A stretch of 64,000 bases of DNA, from contig JAXMAV010000004.1 of assembly GCA_046350255.1 (NCBI GenBank), positions 372,001-436,000 on the forward strand, written 5' to 3'. Below the pieces are notes generated by a model. That model was not told the DNA's origin. It saw nothing but the letters and a program-made list of their open reading frames with translations, and made no database searches. Shown in pieces: positions 1-9,446 of this stretch; position 1 is the first letter of the stretch; each line of letters starts with the position of its first letter. A program made the position numbers and the translations under genes. The DNA is from CALDUY01 sp046350255. Lineage in GTDB: Bacteria; Planctomycetota; Planctomycetia; Gemmatales; Gemmataceae.

Positions 1-303
1 ATGCCACTGCGCGCCCTGCGCCGCCAGATCGTCTCGGCTGTCCACCTGATCGTCCAGGCCGACCGCCTGACGGGTGGCCCGCGCCGACTCACCTCCCTCA
101 CCGAGATCGTCGGCATGGAGGGCGAAACCATCGTCTCGCAGGAGATCTTCCGCTTCCAGCAGCAGGGCGTCGATGCCGCCGGCAAGGCGCGCGGACGCTT
201 CCTCGTCACCGGCGTCCGCCCCGCCTTCTGCACGCGCCTCGAAGATGCCGGCATCCGCCTGCCCCCGCAGTTCTTCACCCAGCGCGCCCTCGGCAAGCCC
301 TGA
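1..303 (+). CDS. CpaF/TadA-type secretion ATPase, C-terminal end (partial)
   Basis: Only the last 100 residues lie in the window; the gene begins before base 1. The segment matches the C-terminal end of CpaF/TadA hexameric ATPases, which power Flp/Tad pilus assembly on the cytoplasmic face of the inner membrane. Recognisable elements are the SAVHLIVQADRL stretch, the LTSLTEIVGMEGETI motif and the GRFLVTGVRPAFCTRLEDAGI ending. The Walker motifs would be upstream, outside the window. It converges on the minus-strand AAA+ pair, so it is not in the same operon. Confidence in the family is high; the specific pilus or secretion system cannot be judged from this fragment. Confidence 0.85.
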   Translation: MPLRALRRQIVSAVHLIVQADRLTGGPRRLTSLTEIVGMEGETIVSQEIFRFQQQGVDAAGKARGRFLVTGVRPAFCTRLEDAGIRLPPQFFTQRALGKP

Positions 304-311
304 GCCTCGCC

Positions 312-3300
312 TCACGCCTCGCTCGTCTCCAGCACCTCCGCCGGGATCGGCAGCGCCTGTTGAATCAGCGTGACCAGCTCCGGCGAGCCCTCCGCCGTCA
401 GCTGCGTCCGCAGGTCGAGGTAGTGCCCCCCCACGTTGTAGATGCGCACCACCGGCTCCAGCGCCAGCGGATCGGCCCCGTCTCGTCCCCCGTCAATCCA
501 GCGCTGCCGCTCCTGGACCCGGCCCACCACCTCCGCCACCGGGTCGGCCCCGTCCGCCAGCGGCCACAGATGCACCTGCACCAGCTCGACATGGCCACTG
601 GCCGCACAGAACAGATGCGTCCCGCGCTCGCCCGCCAGCAGCCGCGCCACCGCCAGTCCCCGCACCACCCGGGCCAGCCCCGGCACCTCCGGAGGTAGCT
701 CCACCGCCTGCACCTCGAGATGCTTCCAGATGCCGTGCCGCACCTGGCTCAGGTTCGCCAGCGCGGCCGACAGCGTCTCCAGCGGCAGTTGCAGCGTCGC
801 GCTGGTGGGCTGCAGGTAGATCAGCACTGCATCGCCGCCGGGTCGATCGCTGGCGTCGGTCAGCGCCTGCACCAGCGCCAGATCGTGCGCCAGCGCCCAC
901 AGCGACGCCGAGCCACTTTCGGGCCGTTCCGCGCGCTGGGCCACCTCCTCGACGAACAGTTGCAGGTCACTGGCCGCCGCCATCTCGCGCAGCACCGGGC
1001 TGTGGGTGTAATTCCAGTGATACCGCCACATCTTGCTGGACCCGCGCGTCGTCAGCACGGGGAACACGGGCGGCCGGTTGGGCCGCGCCTCCGCCAGCGC
1101 ATCGGCCAGCGCCCGCTGCTGCTGTCGCACTCCCCGCAGTTGCTCCTGCATCTGGTAGTAGAAGACGTGCTCGCCCGCGATCGACTCCGCGGTGATCTCG
1201 CCGCGCGGCCGCAACGGAGCCATCTGCTCGTCGATCCGCCGCAGCACGGCCGCCGCCCCGCGCACTACCCCCTCCACCGACGCCGCCAGCGCCGACCGCG
1301 GCATCGGCTCCACCTCGTGCAACCCCGCCGCCTCCAGCGCCAGCGTGGCTCCCGCCGCGTACACACTCAGCACCGTGATCGTCTCGGGCAACCCCTGCGC
1401 CAGCAGACGCGCCACCGGTTGCGCCAGCTGCCGTTCCACCGCCCGCTTCAGCGCCCGCGCTCCCAGCACCGGGTCAAACCCCGCATCGACGATCTGCGCC
1501 AGCGCGGCAGGGTCCACCCGCAACACGCACTTCCTCCGCACCAGCCCCTCGCGCTGCAACAGCTCGGCCAGCACCAGCCGCGCGATCTGCTGCACCTCGC
1601 CGCGTCCCAACCGGTTGAACGGCACAATCCGATCCAGGCGATTGAAGAACTCCGGCCGGAAGAACCGCTGCGCCGCCAGCGCGTACGCCTCGCCGTGGTG
1701 CGCCTCCGCCCGGAACCCCAGGCTCTGCTGCGCCTCGCGCACCCCCAGGTTCGACGTCATCAAAATCAGCGTGTTGGTGAAGTCCACCGTCCGCCCCAGC
1801 GCGTCGGTCAGGCGGCCCTCGCCCAGCACCGCCAGCAGCAGATCGAACACCTCCGGATACGCCTTCTCAATCTCGTCGAGCAGCACCACCGCGAACGGCT
1901 GCCGTCGCACCGACGCCGTCAGCAACCCCTCGGGCTGGTCGAACGTCCCCGCCAGGCGCGCCGCTGCGCCAACCTCGCTGAACTCGTTCATGTCGAAGCG
2001 CAGCAGCTTCTCCGCGTCGCCGAACAGGTACTTCGCCACGGCACGGGCGCACTGCGTCTTGCCCACCCCGGTCGGCCCCAGGAACAGGAGCGACCCCAGC
2101 GGACGCTCCGGATCGTTCAGCCGTGCCTTGGCGATGCAGATCACGTCGGCCACCGCCTCCAGCGCCGCCGGCTGCCCGATCACCCCGCTCGCCAGCTCCT
2201 CCACCAGAACGGCGCGCTCCAGCTTCCGCTGCCCATCCAGCAGCGACAGCGCCAGGCCGCTCTGCTCGTGAAACTCCCGCAGCGCGGTGTGCCGGAAGAT
2301 GCGATGCTCGCGATGCTTCACCGCCAGCCGCCGCAGCGCCAGCGCCCCCTTGCCCGGAAACGCCAGGTGCCGCAGATACCGCCGCGTCAGGTCCAGCACC
2401 GTCGGCAGCACGTCCAGGTCGAACGTCGTGCGATGCTGCCCCTCCAGCTGCCGCTGCACCGCGATGAGCATGCGCAGCGTCTGCTCCTCGGTCGGCTCGC
2501 GCACCGGCACAATCTGAAACAGATCGACGAACCCCCGGTCGCGCTCGCGCAGCACGCGCAGCCCTTCCGGCGTCGTCTCGCCCAGCAGCCGCACCTCGCG
2601 CCGCTCGACGAACGGCTTGAGCACGTGGGCGACACTCAGCGTCGATTGACACGTCTGCCCCGCCAGATACAGCCCCAGCAGATCGTCGAAGTACAGCACA
2701 TGGTCGCGCTTCTTCGCCTCGGCCAGGATGGCCAGCAGACGGTTCTCCCACTGCCCGACGTACATCATCCCCGAGATCAGCCGTTGCGGCGACAGCAGCC
2801 AGACGTTGTTGTGGCTGCGATGCCGCCGCTCGCGCCGCTCGTGGACCGTCCGCCACACGTACTCGTGCACCAGCGTCGTCTTCCCCACCAGCGACGGCCC
2901 CACCAGCAGCACCGGCCGGCGATCCTTGCCTCGCAGCAGCCGCGTCAGCTCGTCCACGTCGCTCTGCACCACCCGATCCAGATCATCGGGATACAGCTCG
3001 TCCAGGCAGCGCCCTACCCGGCGCAGCTCCTGCGCGCCGCTCATCGCCTCGCTCTCGCCCAGGAAGGCGAACGCGCGCTGGGGTTTGGGCTTCGGCCGCG
3101 ACAGCTGCACCTCCAGCTCCAGCGGCGTCACCCACGCCGTCGAGGGCATTCCGATCTTGTCCAGATCGTCCAGGTCTTCTTCCTCGCGTTCGCGCTGACG
3201 GAAATGCGCGGTCAGCACCTCGATGGCCCGCTCGGCCAGCTCCTCGCCGCGCCGCAGTTCAAACCACACCTCCGGCAGCCGCGGCGCCATCGCCAGTCGA

Positions 3301-3614
3301 CAACCCAGCGCCTCGAACGTCACGAACAACAACCGGGGCCGCACGACGCGCTTGCGCAGCTCGATCGGCACCTCCAGCCGCGTCGTCTCCACCGCCGGAT
3401 CGAACGTCCAGCGCACCAGCGCCTCGCCGCGCACCTCGCCCAGCTGCTGCAGCAGCGTCCGCAGGTCACCCGCCAGCAGGTGCAGCGCCCGCTCCAGCTT
3501 CTCGTGCTGCCGCTGCGGATGTTCGAAAAACACCGGGCGCACCAGGAACTCCTTGACCTTGCTCCCCGGCGAGATCTGCCCCGGCTCCACGTAGATGGGA
3601 ATGGTCAGGTTCAC
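312..3614 (-). CDS. ClpB/ClpA-like double AAA+ ATPase with long C-terminal extension (second of a tandem pair)
   Basis: About 1100 residues. The chosen start is a GTG overlapping the TGA stop of the upstream gene by 4 bases (GTGA), which implies translational coupling. Residues 1-230 resemble no known domain. The first ATPase module has a P-loop GPSLVGKT near 239-246 and a weak Walker B (LYFDDLLGL near 308). The second is canonical, with GPTGVGKT near 513-520, VVLLDEIEKAYP near 576-587 and a TSNLG sensor. Order and spacing are those of ClpB/ClpC unfoldases, but no ClpB middle coiled coil is seen, and about 300 residues of unknown function follow the second module. It may remodel proteins together with its neighbour; substrate unknown. 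An alternative start at 3707 would overlap the upstream gene by about 95 bases. Confidence 0.85.
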   Translation of the reverse strand: MNLTIPIYVEPGQISPGSKVKEFLVRPVFFEHPQRQHEKLERALHLLAGDLRTLLQQLGEVRGEALVRWTFDPAVETTRLEVPIELRKRVVRPRLLFVTFEALGCRLAMAPRLPEVWFELRRGEELAERAIEVLTAHFRQREREEEDLDDLDKIGMPSTAWVTPLELEVQLSRPKPKPQRAFAFLGESEAMSGAQELRRVGRCLDELYPDDLDRVVQSDVDELTRLLRGKDRRPVLLVGPSLVGKTTLVHEYVWRTVHERRERRHRSHNNVWLLSPQRLISGMMYVGQWENRLLAILAEAKKRDHVLYFDDLLGLYLAGQTCQSTLSVAHVLKPFVERREVRLLGETTPEGLRVLRERDRGFVDLFQIVPVREPTEEQTLRMLIAVQRQLEGQHRTTFDLDVLPTVLDLTRRYLRHLAFPGKGALALRRLAVKHREHRIFRHTALREFHEQSGLALSLLDGQRKLERAVLVEELASGVIGQPAALEAVADVICIAKARLNDPERPLGSLLFLGPTGVGKTQCARAVAKYLFGDAEKLLRFDMNEFSEVGAAARLAGTFDQPEGLLTASVRRQPFAVVLLDEIEKAYPEVFDLLLAVLGEGRLTDALGRTVDFTNTLILMTSNLGVREAQQSLGFRAEAHHGEAYALAAQRFFRPEFFNRLDRIVPFNRLGRGEVQQIARLVLAELLQREGLVRRKCVLRVDPAALAQIVDAGFDPVLGARALKRAVERQLAQPVARLLAQGLPETITVLSVYAAGATLALEAAGLHEVEPMPRSALAASVEGVVRGAAAVLRRIDEQMAPLRPRGEITAESIAGEHVFYYQMQEQLRGVRQQQRALADALAEARPNRPPVFPVLTTRGSSKMWRYHWNYTHSPVLREMAAASDLQLFVEEVAQRAERPESGSASLWALAHDLALVQALTDASDRPGGDAVLIYLQPTSATLQLPLETLSAALANLSQVRHGIWKHLEVQAVELPPEVPGLARVVRGLAVARLLAGERGTHLFCAASGHVELVQVHLWPLADGADPVAEVVGRVQERQRWIDGGRDGADPLALEPVVRIYNVGGHYLDLRTQLTAEGSPELVTLIQQALPIPAEVLETSEA

Positions 3615-6600
3615 TGCTCCAGCACCTCGGCCGTTACTCCTTGCAGCGTCGCCTCGATGCAGCGCCCCAGCACGCGCGGCAGCTCGAAGTCGCTCTGCGG
3701 TTGCCACCCCAGCCGACCGTCATCCACCGCGCTCTGGTCCGGTCGGTAGACCCGCCGCCGCGTCTGGTTGCCAATCGCCCCCTTGCGGTCGATCCCCTCG
3801 GGCAGTTCCAGCTCCGCCCCGCCGGCGGCTCCCGTCACCACCAGCGCCCGGCTCGTCCGTCGCGCTGTCTGAAACACGTGCAGCCCTTCTTCCGCCCCGA
3901 ACCGTGGCAGCGCTGCCGGCCCCGTGATTACCAGCGCCCAGCCCACCACGCCCTTGACGCGCGGCACCTCTGCAATCTCGCGCTCGAACGCCTTGCGCGG
4001 CTTGACCCACACGCGCACGCGCACCTCCTCCGCCTGGCCGAACGCTTCCTCGCCGTGTTCCAGCAACCGCCGTCGGGGCCCCTCGCTCGTCGCCGTCCCC
4101 ACCACGATCTGCCAGACCTGCACCTGGTACGACCCCGCCCGCGCCACCGCATGGTACGCCGCCGTCAACTCCTGTAGAAGATCCGGTTCCTCCGAGAACA
4201 CCGCCAGCGTCACCAGGCTCGATTTCTCGAACCGCTGCAGGTACAGGCTCAGCAGCGTCTGGTGGAAGCGCGCCTGGTTCGCCTGCATCTCGCGCGTGAT
4301 CTCGTCCGCGCCAACCTCCAGCCCCCGCTGCCGATGCAGCTGCACCAGCAGCCGATCCTCGCGTTCGATGGCCTCGGCCAGCCCCGCCGCTGCCTCATCG
4401 CGCAGCCGCACCAGCGTCGCCTGCTGCGCATTGAAGAACCCCACCTTCTTCCGCGCCTGCTCGGCCAGGTACACCTCGTTAATCACCTCCGTCATCGCCG
4501 AGCAGCGGTTCAGCTGCTGCCACAGCCGCCGCAGCCCCACCGCCTGCTCCGCCGACCAGACCTCGTCCGCCCCCGCTCCGCCCGCCGCCACCGCCTGCCC
4601 CGCTTCGTCCGTCCGCGCTCGCACATGAATCTGCGGTGCGTCGTGTTCCACCCCCAGCGTCACCCGTAGCGCCGTGTCGGTCAGGTAGCCGTTCATCTGC
4701 TCCGCCAGCGGCGCCAGTAGATACCGCTCGATGGTCCGCTTGAGCGGCCGCGCCCCATAACGCGGGTCGTGCCCCTTCTGCGTCAACCAGTCCACCAGCG
4801 CCTCGCTCACCTCCAGCGTCACCCCCCGGAAGTGAATGCCATCGCGCTGCCGCAACAGCTGAATCTGCCGGGCGGCGATGCGCCGCGTGATGTCCGCCTC
4901 CAGCGGCACGAACGGCACCACCCGATCGATACGGTTCACCAGCTCCGGCCGCAGCGCCCCCTCCACCTCGCGCGTGAAATGCTCCCGCGCCCTCGCCGCC
5001 GTCGCCTGCCCCGGCAGCAGGCCAAAGTCGCCCTGCAGGTACGACTCCGCCCCCAGGTTCGACGTCAGAATCACCACGCTGTTGCTAAAGTCGGCCAGCC
5101 GTCCCAGCGTATCCGTCAGCCGTCCCTCGCCGAGCACCTGCAGCAACAGATCAAACAGCTGGGGATGCGCCTTCTCCACCTCGTCCAGCAGCACCACCGA
5201 GAACGGCTGCTCGCGCACCCGGGCCGTCAGCAACCCCTCCGACGCCCCCGCCCCGCCGATCAACCGCTGCACCGCCTGGGCGTCGGCATACTCGCTCATG
5301 TCGAACCGCGTGAGCCGATCCCGGCTGCCGAAGAGAAACTCCGCCAGCGCCTTGGCCATCTCCGTCTTGCCCACGCCCGTCGGCCCGATGAACAGCAGCG
5401 ACGCGATCGGCTTGCGCGGCCGGTTCAGCGCCGCCTTCACCGTCGCCAGCAGATCCACCACCAGCGACACCGCCTCGTCCTGCCCGATCACCCGGCTGGC
5501 AAACCACGTCCGCGTCGCCTCCAGGTCGAGCCGGATGCTATCTTCCAGCAACACCAGCGGTAGCCCCGTCTCCCGCGCGAACGCCTCCGTCACCTCCGCC
5601 CGACCTACCCGCCGCTCCTCCGGCACGTCCGCCAGCAGATTGCGCAGGAACCGCAACGGCCGACCCGGGTTCGCCGAGTACGCCGCATACCGCGCGTGCA
5701 GCCGCAGAATCTCCGTCAGCCCCGCTGGCTCCAGCGGCGTGGGGTTACCAGCTACCTGCCGCAGAATCCGCTCGACCCGGGCCAGATCCGGCTCCGTCAG
5801 GCGCAGTGGCATCAATGCTCGCACCAGGTGCGGATCCTGCCGCTCGATGAATGGCAGCTCGTCCGCCGTGCATTCCAGCACCCCCAGCAGCTCGCCCCGC
5901 GCCAGCGACGGCCGCAGGAACGTCGCCAGCCCCTGGCTCTGCCCCTCGCTCTTGCCCACCTCCAGCAGCTCGACCAGGCTGCCCAGGTGCAGAATCGCCC
6001 GCGTCCGGCTCGCCTCGCGCAGCACGTCCTGGCATCGCTTCTGCCACATGCCGAAGCCGCTCTGCCCCGCCACCAGCCGCGCCCCCGACGTCGCCCAGAA
6101 CGGTCGGCCAGCCAGCCCCAGCGCCTCGCGCTGTCGCACCAGCTCGTGCAGAAGTGCCGTCTTCCCCACTCCCGAGGGACCGATCAGCAGCACGCTGCGC
6201 GGGTGCCGGCCGCCCAGCGTCTCCGCCAGCAGGCGCAACGGCTCGTCCATCTCGAAGGCCGGCCGCAGCGCCAGCCCGTCCAGCCGCGTGCCCACCTCCT
6301 CCAGCACCGATTTCTTCGCCTCGCGCTGGTCGCGCTCCGCCTGAACCGCCTGGCGCGGCGTCTTCCGCTCCACCTGCACGTCGGCGTGCTGGATCTCCAG
6401 CCCCGTCACCCGCGCCAGCTGCCCCAGCTGATCCAGCCGCATCGCCTGCACCCGCATCAGGGCAATGCGCGCATGCCGCGGCAGCATCTCCTCGCGCTCC
6501 TGCTCCGACGCCGCCACCACCTCCACCCCAAGCGTCGGCAACAGCGCCAGGTACGCGTCGCCATGCTGCCAGCGCACCACGGGCAACGGCAACACCAGCG

Positions 6601-6868
6601 GATCGCGCCAGGCCCGTCCTCCATCGGTCGGCGTCAGCTCCAGCCGCAGCACGTCGCCGACCACCTCACTTGGTCCGCGCCGCGTCGAGAACACCGCCGG
6701 ATCCAGCGCCTCCAGCAACCGCACCAGGTCGCGCTTCAGCTGTTGCACCACGCGATCCGCCGTGCTGTCCAGCGCGTCGAACTCCGGGTGATAGAGCGCC
6801 TGCCCCAGAATCAGCTCGTTGTCGAACCGCTGCAGCAGAGCCGTCAGATGGAACGTATGCTGGGGCAT
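3611..6868 (-). CDS. ClpB-like double AAA+ ATPase with degenerate first module (first of a tandem pair)
   Basis: About 1085 residues from the ATG at 6868; a TTG at 6883 is possible. It is a paralogue of the next gene downstream, with the same plan: an unrecognised N-terminal region, a first P-loop GPSGVGKT near 230-237, a second P-loop GPTGVGKT near 495-502, Walker B VVLLDEVEKAHP near 558-569, TSNLG near 602-606 and a roughly 300-residue tail. The first module's Walker B acidic pair is replaced (HLGSLVEL where ClpB has FIDELH), so only the second module is likely to hydrolyse ATP. The tail has charged, possibly coiled-coil stretches. Clp-family unfoldases act as cytoplasmic hexamers, and the pair may form a mixed ring (inference). 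No protease subunit is nearby. Confidence 0.85.
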   Translation of the reverse strand: MPQHTFHLTALLQRFDNELILGQALYHPEFDALDSTADRVVQQLKRDLVRLLEALDPAVFSTRRGPSEVVGDVLRLELTPTDGGRAWRDPLVLPLPVVRWQHGDAYLALLPTLGVEVVAASEQEREEMLPRHARIALMRVQAMRLDQLGQLARVTGLEIQHADVQVERKTPRQAVQAERDQREAKKSVLEEVGTRLDGLALRPAFEMDEPLRLLAETLGGRHPRSVLLIGPSGVGKTALLHELVRQREALGLAGRPFWATSGARLVAGQSGFGMWQKRCQDVLREASRTRAILHLGSLVELLEVGKSEGQSQGLATFLRPSLARGELLGVLECTADELPFIERQDPHLVRALMPLRLTEPDLARVERILRQVAGNPTPLEPAGLTEILRLHARYAAYSANPGRPLRFLRNLLADVPEERRVGRAEVTEAFARETGLPLVLLEDSIRLDLEATRTWFASRVIGQDEAVSLVVDLLATVKAALNRPRKPIASLLFIGPTGVGKTEMAKALAEFLFGSRDRLTRFDMSEYADAQAVQRLIGGAGASEGLLTARVREQPFSVVLLDEVEKAHPQLFDLLLQVLGEGRLTDTLGRLADFSNSVVILTSNLGAESYLQGDFGLLPGQATAARAREHFTREVEGALRPELVNRIDRVVPFVPLEADITRRIAARQIQLLRQRDGIHFRGVTLEVSEALVDWLTQKGHDPRYGARPLKRTIERYLLAPLAEQMNGYLTDTALRVTLGVEHDAPQIHVRARTDEAGQAVAAGGAGADEVWSAEQAVGLRRLWQQLNRCSAMTEVINEVYLAEQARKKVGFFNAQQATLVRLRDEAAAGLAEAIEREDRLLVQLHRQRGLEVGADEITREMQANQARFHQTLLSLYLQRFEKSSLVTLAVFSEEPDLLQELTAAYHAVARAGSYQVQVWQIVVGTATSEGPRRRLLEHGEEAFGQAEEVRVRVWVKPRKAFEREIAEVPRVKGVVGWALVITGPAALPRFGAEEGLHVFQTARRTSRALVVTGAAGGAELELPEGIDRKGAIGNQTRRRVYRPDQSAVDDGRLGWQPQSDFELPRVLGRCIEATLQGVTAEVLEQ

Positions 6869-6953
6869 GAAAGGGCCGCGCAAGCTGTGAGGGGAGCATC
6901 GACGAGGTGCCGGTTTCGTCCGACGCCTCTCATGCTAGATTCCCCCCCGCACC

Positions 6954-6983
6954 CTGACAAGTCGCGCCACGCCCGGATACAAT
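6954..6983 (+). promoter_or_regulatory. Putative sigma70-type promoter
   Basis: CTGACA at 6954-6959 and TACAAT at 6978-6983 are separated by 18 bases, close to the consensus. It would drive the membrane-protein gene to the right and favours the GTG start at 7016 over the ATG at 6932. Seen by eye only. Confidence 0.4.
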
Positions 6984-7015
6984 GGGCTTTTCGTCGCCGC
7001 TGTCCCCCCCTCGAG

Positions 7016-7810
7016 GTGACGCTGTTGGTCCTCATCGCGGTTCTTCTTCCCCTGGCCCTCTACCTGCTCGCCCTCGGCTGGATCAACCGCCAGCCCCGCC
7101 CCGTTTTCGTCCCCGGTACCTGGGACCTCATCGGGCTGATCGCCGGCCTCTCTGGCGTGCTCCTCGTTGCCGGCCCCGCCTGTCTCTCCTTCTCCAGCGA
7201 GCGCTGGCGCATGCTCTGGGTCCTCGGCGAAACCGGCGAGGTGACCGAGGGCCTCGATTCCGCCCGCCAGTTCGATCTGCTCGTCGCCGCGCTCTACTTC
7301 GCCCTCGTCGTCACCATCTGCATCGTCGGCTTTTTGCGTCGCCGTCGCCTCACCGCCATCTACAACGTCGATCCCGCCATCGTCGAGGACGCCCTGCTCG
7401 CCAGCAGCGATGCACTGGGCCTCGAACCAGTCCGCTCCGGCACCCTGCTCGTCTTCGGCCTGGTGCTCGATCCCCCCGCTCGCCCTCCCTCCGGCCTCCA
7501 GCCGCCCCACGCGCGCCACCGCCCCGATGTCCCCCTCGAGGAAGCTCCCCTCGCCCAGACGCTGGCCACGCAGCACGTCGCCCTCGAACTCGAACCGTTC
7601 GCCCCCCTCTACCACGTCAACCTGATCTGGGACCCCGCTGACACCCCCCTGCGCCCGCTGCTGGAGGACGCCCTGGCTCGCCGCCTGGCCCAGCGTGGTG
7701 CCCCCTACCACGACACCGCCGCCTGGCTCAACCTGATCGGCTCCATCCTGCTGGCCTTCTCGATGCTCATTGCCTTCACCTTGCTTCTGCTCCACCTCTA
7801 CAACCGCTGA
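7016..7810 (+). CDS. Hypothetical membrane protein
   Basis: About 264 residues; family not recognised. A hydrophobic segment lies at the N-terminus (LLVLIAVLLPLALYLLAL), with further ones near 40-60 and 95-115. A hydrophilic Pro-rich middle follows, and a last membrane segment lies at the C-terminus (SILLAFSMLIAFTLLLLHL). The GTG at 7016 is preferred because a promoter-like pair sits at 6954-6983. An in-frame ATG at 6932 would add 28 polar residues. It is divergent from the AAA+ pair with little space between, so a link in function is possible but unproven. Confidence 0.6.
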   Translation: MTLLVLIAVLLPLALYLLALGWINRQPRPVFVPGTWDLIGLIAGLSGVLLVAGPACLSFSSERWRMLWVLGETGEVTEGLDSARQFDLLVAALYFALVVTICIVGFLRRRRLTAIYNVDPAIVEDALLASSDALGLEPVRSGTLLVFGLVLDPPARPPSGLQPPHARHRPDVPLEEAPLAQTLATQHVALELEPFAPLYHVNLIWDPADTPLRPLLEDALARRLAQRGAPYHDTAAWLNLIGSILLAFSMLIAFTLLLLHLYNR

Positions 7811-7847
7811 CTCGCTTTCGCGCTGGCATCGCCTCCCGAACCTGGCG

Positions 7848-7853
7848 TATAAT
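7848..7853 (+). promoter_or_regulatory. -10 element (TATAAT)
   Basis: A perfect TATAAT lies 45 bases before the ATG of the small gene at 7899, in otherwise GC-rich DNA. No clear -35 is seen. A GGAAGGTG ribosome-binding site precedes the ATG. Confidence 0.45.
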
Positions 7854-7898
7854 TCCCTAAGGTGAACTCTCGACACCCCTGCCCGGGGAAGGTGAACC

Positions 7899-8183
7899 AT
7901 GGCTGATGAACCGATTATCCTGCCGCAGCAGGTAGAACCCCAGGTCGTGGAAGCCCACGGCCCCGCCGCCGACCAGCCCATCCCCACCCGGGACGAGGAA
8001 CGGGTCGCCGATGGCATCTTCTCCCCCGACCAGGAGCAGGCCCTCGCCACCGTCATGGCCGTGCAGACCAGCATGGCCTTCCTGCACCACCTGGCCAACG
8101 AAACCTTCAACCAGCCCCACGACGACGAGGAAGAAGCCCGCCGTCGCCGCCTGAAACTCCAGGCGCCGCCAAGGCAAGACTGA
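7899..8183 (+). CDS. Small hypothetical protein
   Basis: 94 residues, acidic overall with a basic C-terminus; no family recognised. There is no signal peptide or membrane segment. The second half has a predicted helical stretch (QALATVMAVQTSMAFLHHLANETF), followed by DDEEEARRRR. A good ribosome-binding site (GGAAGG) and a TATAAT upstream support it as a real gene. Only 13 bases separate it from the serine hydrolase, so the two may be co-transcribed. Confidence 0.6.
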   Translation: MADEPIILPQQVEPQVVEAHGPAADQPIPTRDEERVADGIFSPDQEQALATVMAVQTSMAFLHHLANETFNQPHDDEEEARRRRLKLQAPPRQD

Positions 8184-8196
8184 GGGAACCTGGCTC

Positions 8197-9432
8197 ATGC
8201 GCCGCCTTGCTGTCTTCCTCCTCCTCGCCTCCCTCGTCGGCCTGGCCTGGACCGACGAGGAATCGCGCGCCAAGATCCCCATCACCGGTGAGGCCGACCC
8301 GAAGTTCGCCCGCTTCGACGAACTCCTCACTACCTTCCTCGACAAGTACAATTACCCCGGCGGCGTCTCCCTCGCCGTCGGCAAGGACGGCCAGCAGCTC
8401 TACACCCGCGGCTACGGCTACGCCGACCGCGAAACCAAGCAACCCGTCAAGACCGACTCGCTCTTTCGCCTCTCCAGCCTCTCCAAGCCGATCACCGCCG
8501 TCGCCATCTTGCAGCTCGTCGAGAAGGGACGCCTCAACCTCGACGACCGCATCCTGACCGTCCTCGGTCTCGTCCCTCCCACCCGCGGCTTCGACGAACG
8601 CTGGCGCAAGATCACCATACGCCACCTGCTCGAACACCGCGCCGGCTGGGATCCCAAGAAAAGCGATGACCCGATGTTCCTCTCCCCGGTCATCGTCAAG
8701 GAGCTGGGCGGCACCCACCCCGCCATGCCTGCCACCATCATCCGCTACATGCTCCGCCAGCCGCTCGACTTCGAGCCCGGTTCGAAGTTCGTCTACTGCA
8801 ACTTCGGCTACTGCCTCCTCGGTCGCGTCATCGAGAAAGTCAGCCGCCAGACCTACGAGGCCTACGTCAAGAAGAACATCATCGCCCCGCTCGGCCTCAA
8901 GTCGATGCGCCAGGGTCGCACCCTCTACAGCCTCCGCGCCCCCAACGAGGTCCGCTACCACTCCAGCCGCCGGGTTCCCGCCGTCCTCGGCGCCAGCCTC
9001 GGCCGACAGATTCCCGCTCCCTACGGCGGCTTCTGCATCGAGGCCATGGACTCCCACGCCGGCTGGCTCGCCACCGCCTCCGATATCCTCCGTTTCCTCC
9101 ACGCCTTCGAGGACCCGGAGAAGTGCCCCCTGCTCAAGCCCAAAACCATCGAGCGCATGTTCGCCCGTCCCGAGGGCGAGGACCCCAAATCCGAGTCGTA
9201 CTACGCCCTCGGCTGGTCCGTCCAGCCCTTCCCCGGCGGCAAACGCGCCTTCTGGCACGATGGCTCCCTGGAAGGCTCCAGCTCCATGATCATGCACCGC
9301 CCCGACGAGATCAGCTTCGCCATCCTGCTGAACTCCAGCGAGACGATCGACAAGAAGCCGCCCATCGCCGTCCTCACCGTGCCGATGCAGCTGGCGTGCA
9401 ACTACGTCTTCCTCATGCCTCCGAAGAAATGA
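8197..9432 (+). CDS. Exported serine hydrolase, beta-lactamase/PBP-like family
   Basis: 411 residues with an N-terminal signal-like stretch (VFLLLASLVGLA). Class C beta-lactamase-related signatures are in order: SxxK as SLSK at 94-97 in the context SSLSKPITAVAIL; YxN as YCN near 206; and HDG near 355 in place of KTG. In this family the Ser nucleophile attacks amide or ester bonds, and members include esterases, D-aminopeptidases and PBP-like enzymes; the true substrate cannot be read from sequence. GAGGGAA lies 9 bases before the ATG. It likely acts outside the cytoplasmic membrane and may share a transcript with the small gene before it. Confidence 0.85.
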   Translation: MRRLAVFLLLASLVGLAWTDEESRAKIPITGEADPKFARFDELLTTFLDKYNYPGGVSLAVGKDGQQLYTRGYGYADRETKQPVKTDSLFRLSSLSKPITAVAILQLVEKGRLNLDDRILTVLGLVPPTRGFDERWRKITIRHLLEHRAGWDPKKSDDPMFLSPVIVKELGGTHPAMPATIIRYMLRQPLDFEPGSKFVYCNFGYCLLGRVIEKVSRQTYEAYVKKNIIAPLGLKSMRQGRTLYSLRAPNEVRYHSSRRVPAVLGASLGRQIPAPYGGFCIEAMDSHAGWLATASDILRFLHAFEDPEKCPLLKPKTIERMFARPEGEDPKSESYYALGWSVQPFPGGKRAFWHDGSLEGSSSMIMHRPDEISFAILLNSSETIDKKPPIAVLTVPMQLACNYVFLMPPKK

Positions 9433-9446
9433 GGCGGCGCCCTCGC

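Noticed and set aside
720..3749. A 1009-codon open frame on the plus strand opposite the second ClpB-like gene
   Set aside because: It mirrors the codon bias of the real gene on the other strand, is very rich in Arg, Gln and His, and has no known domain.
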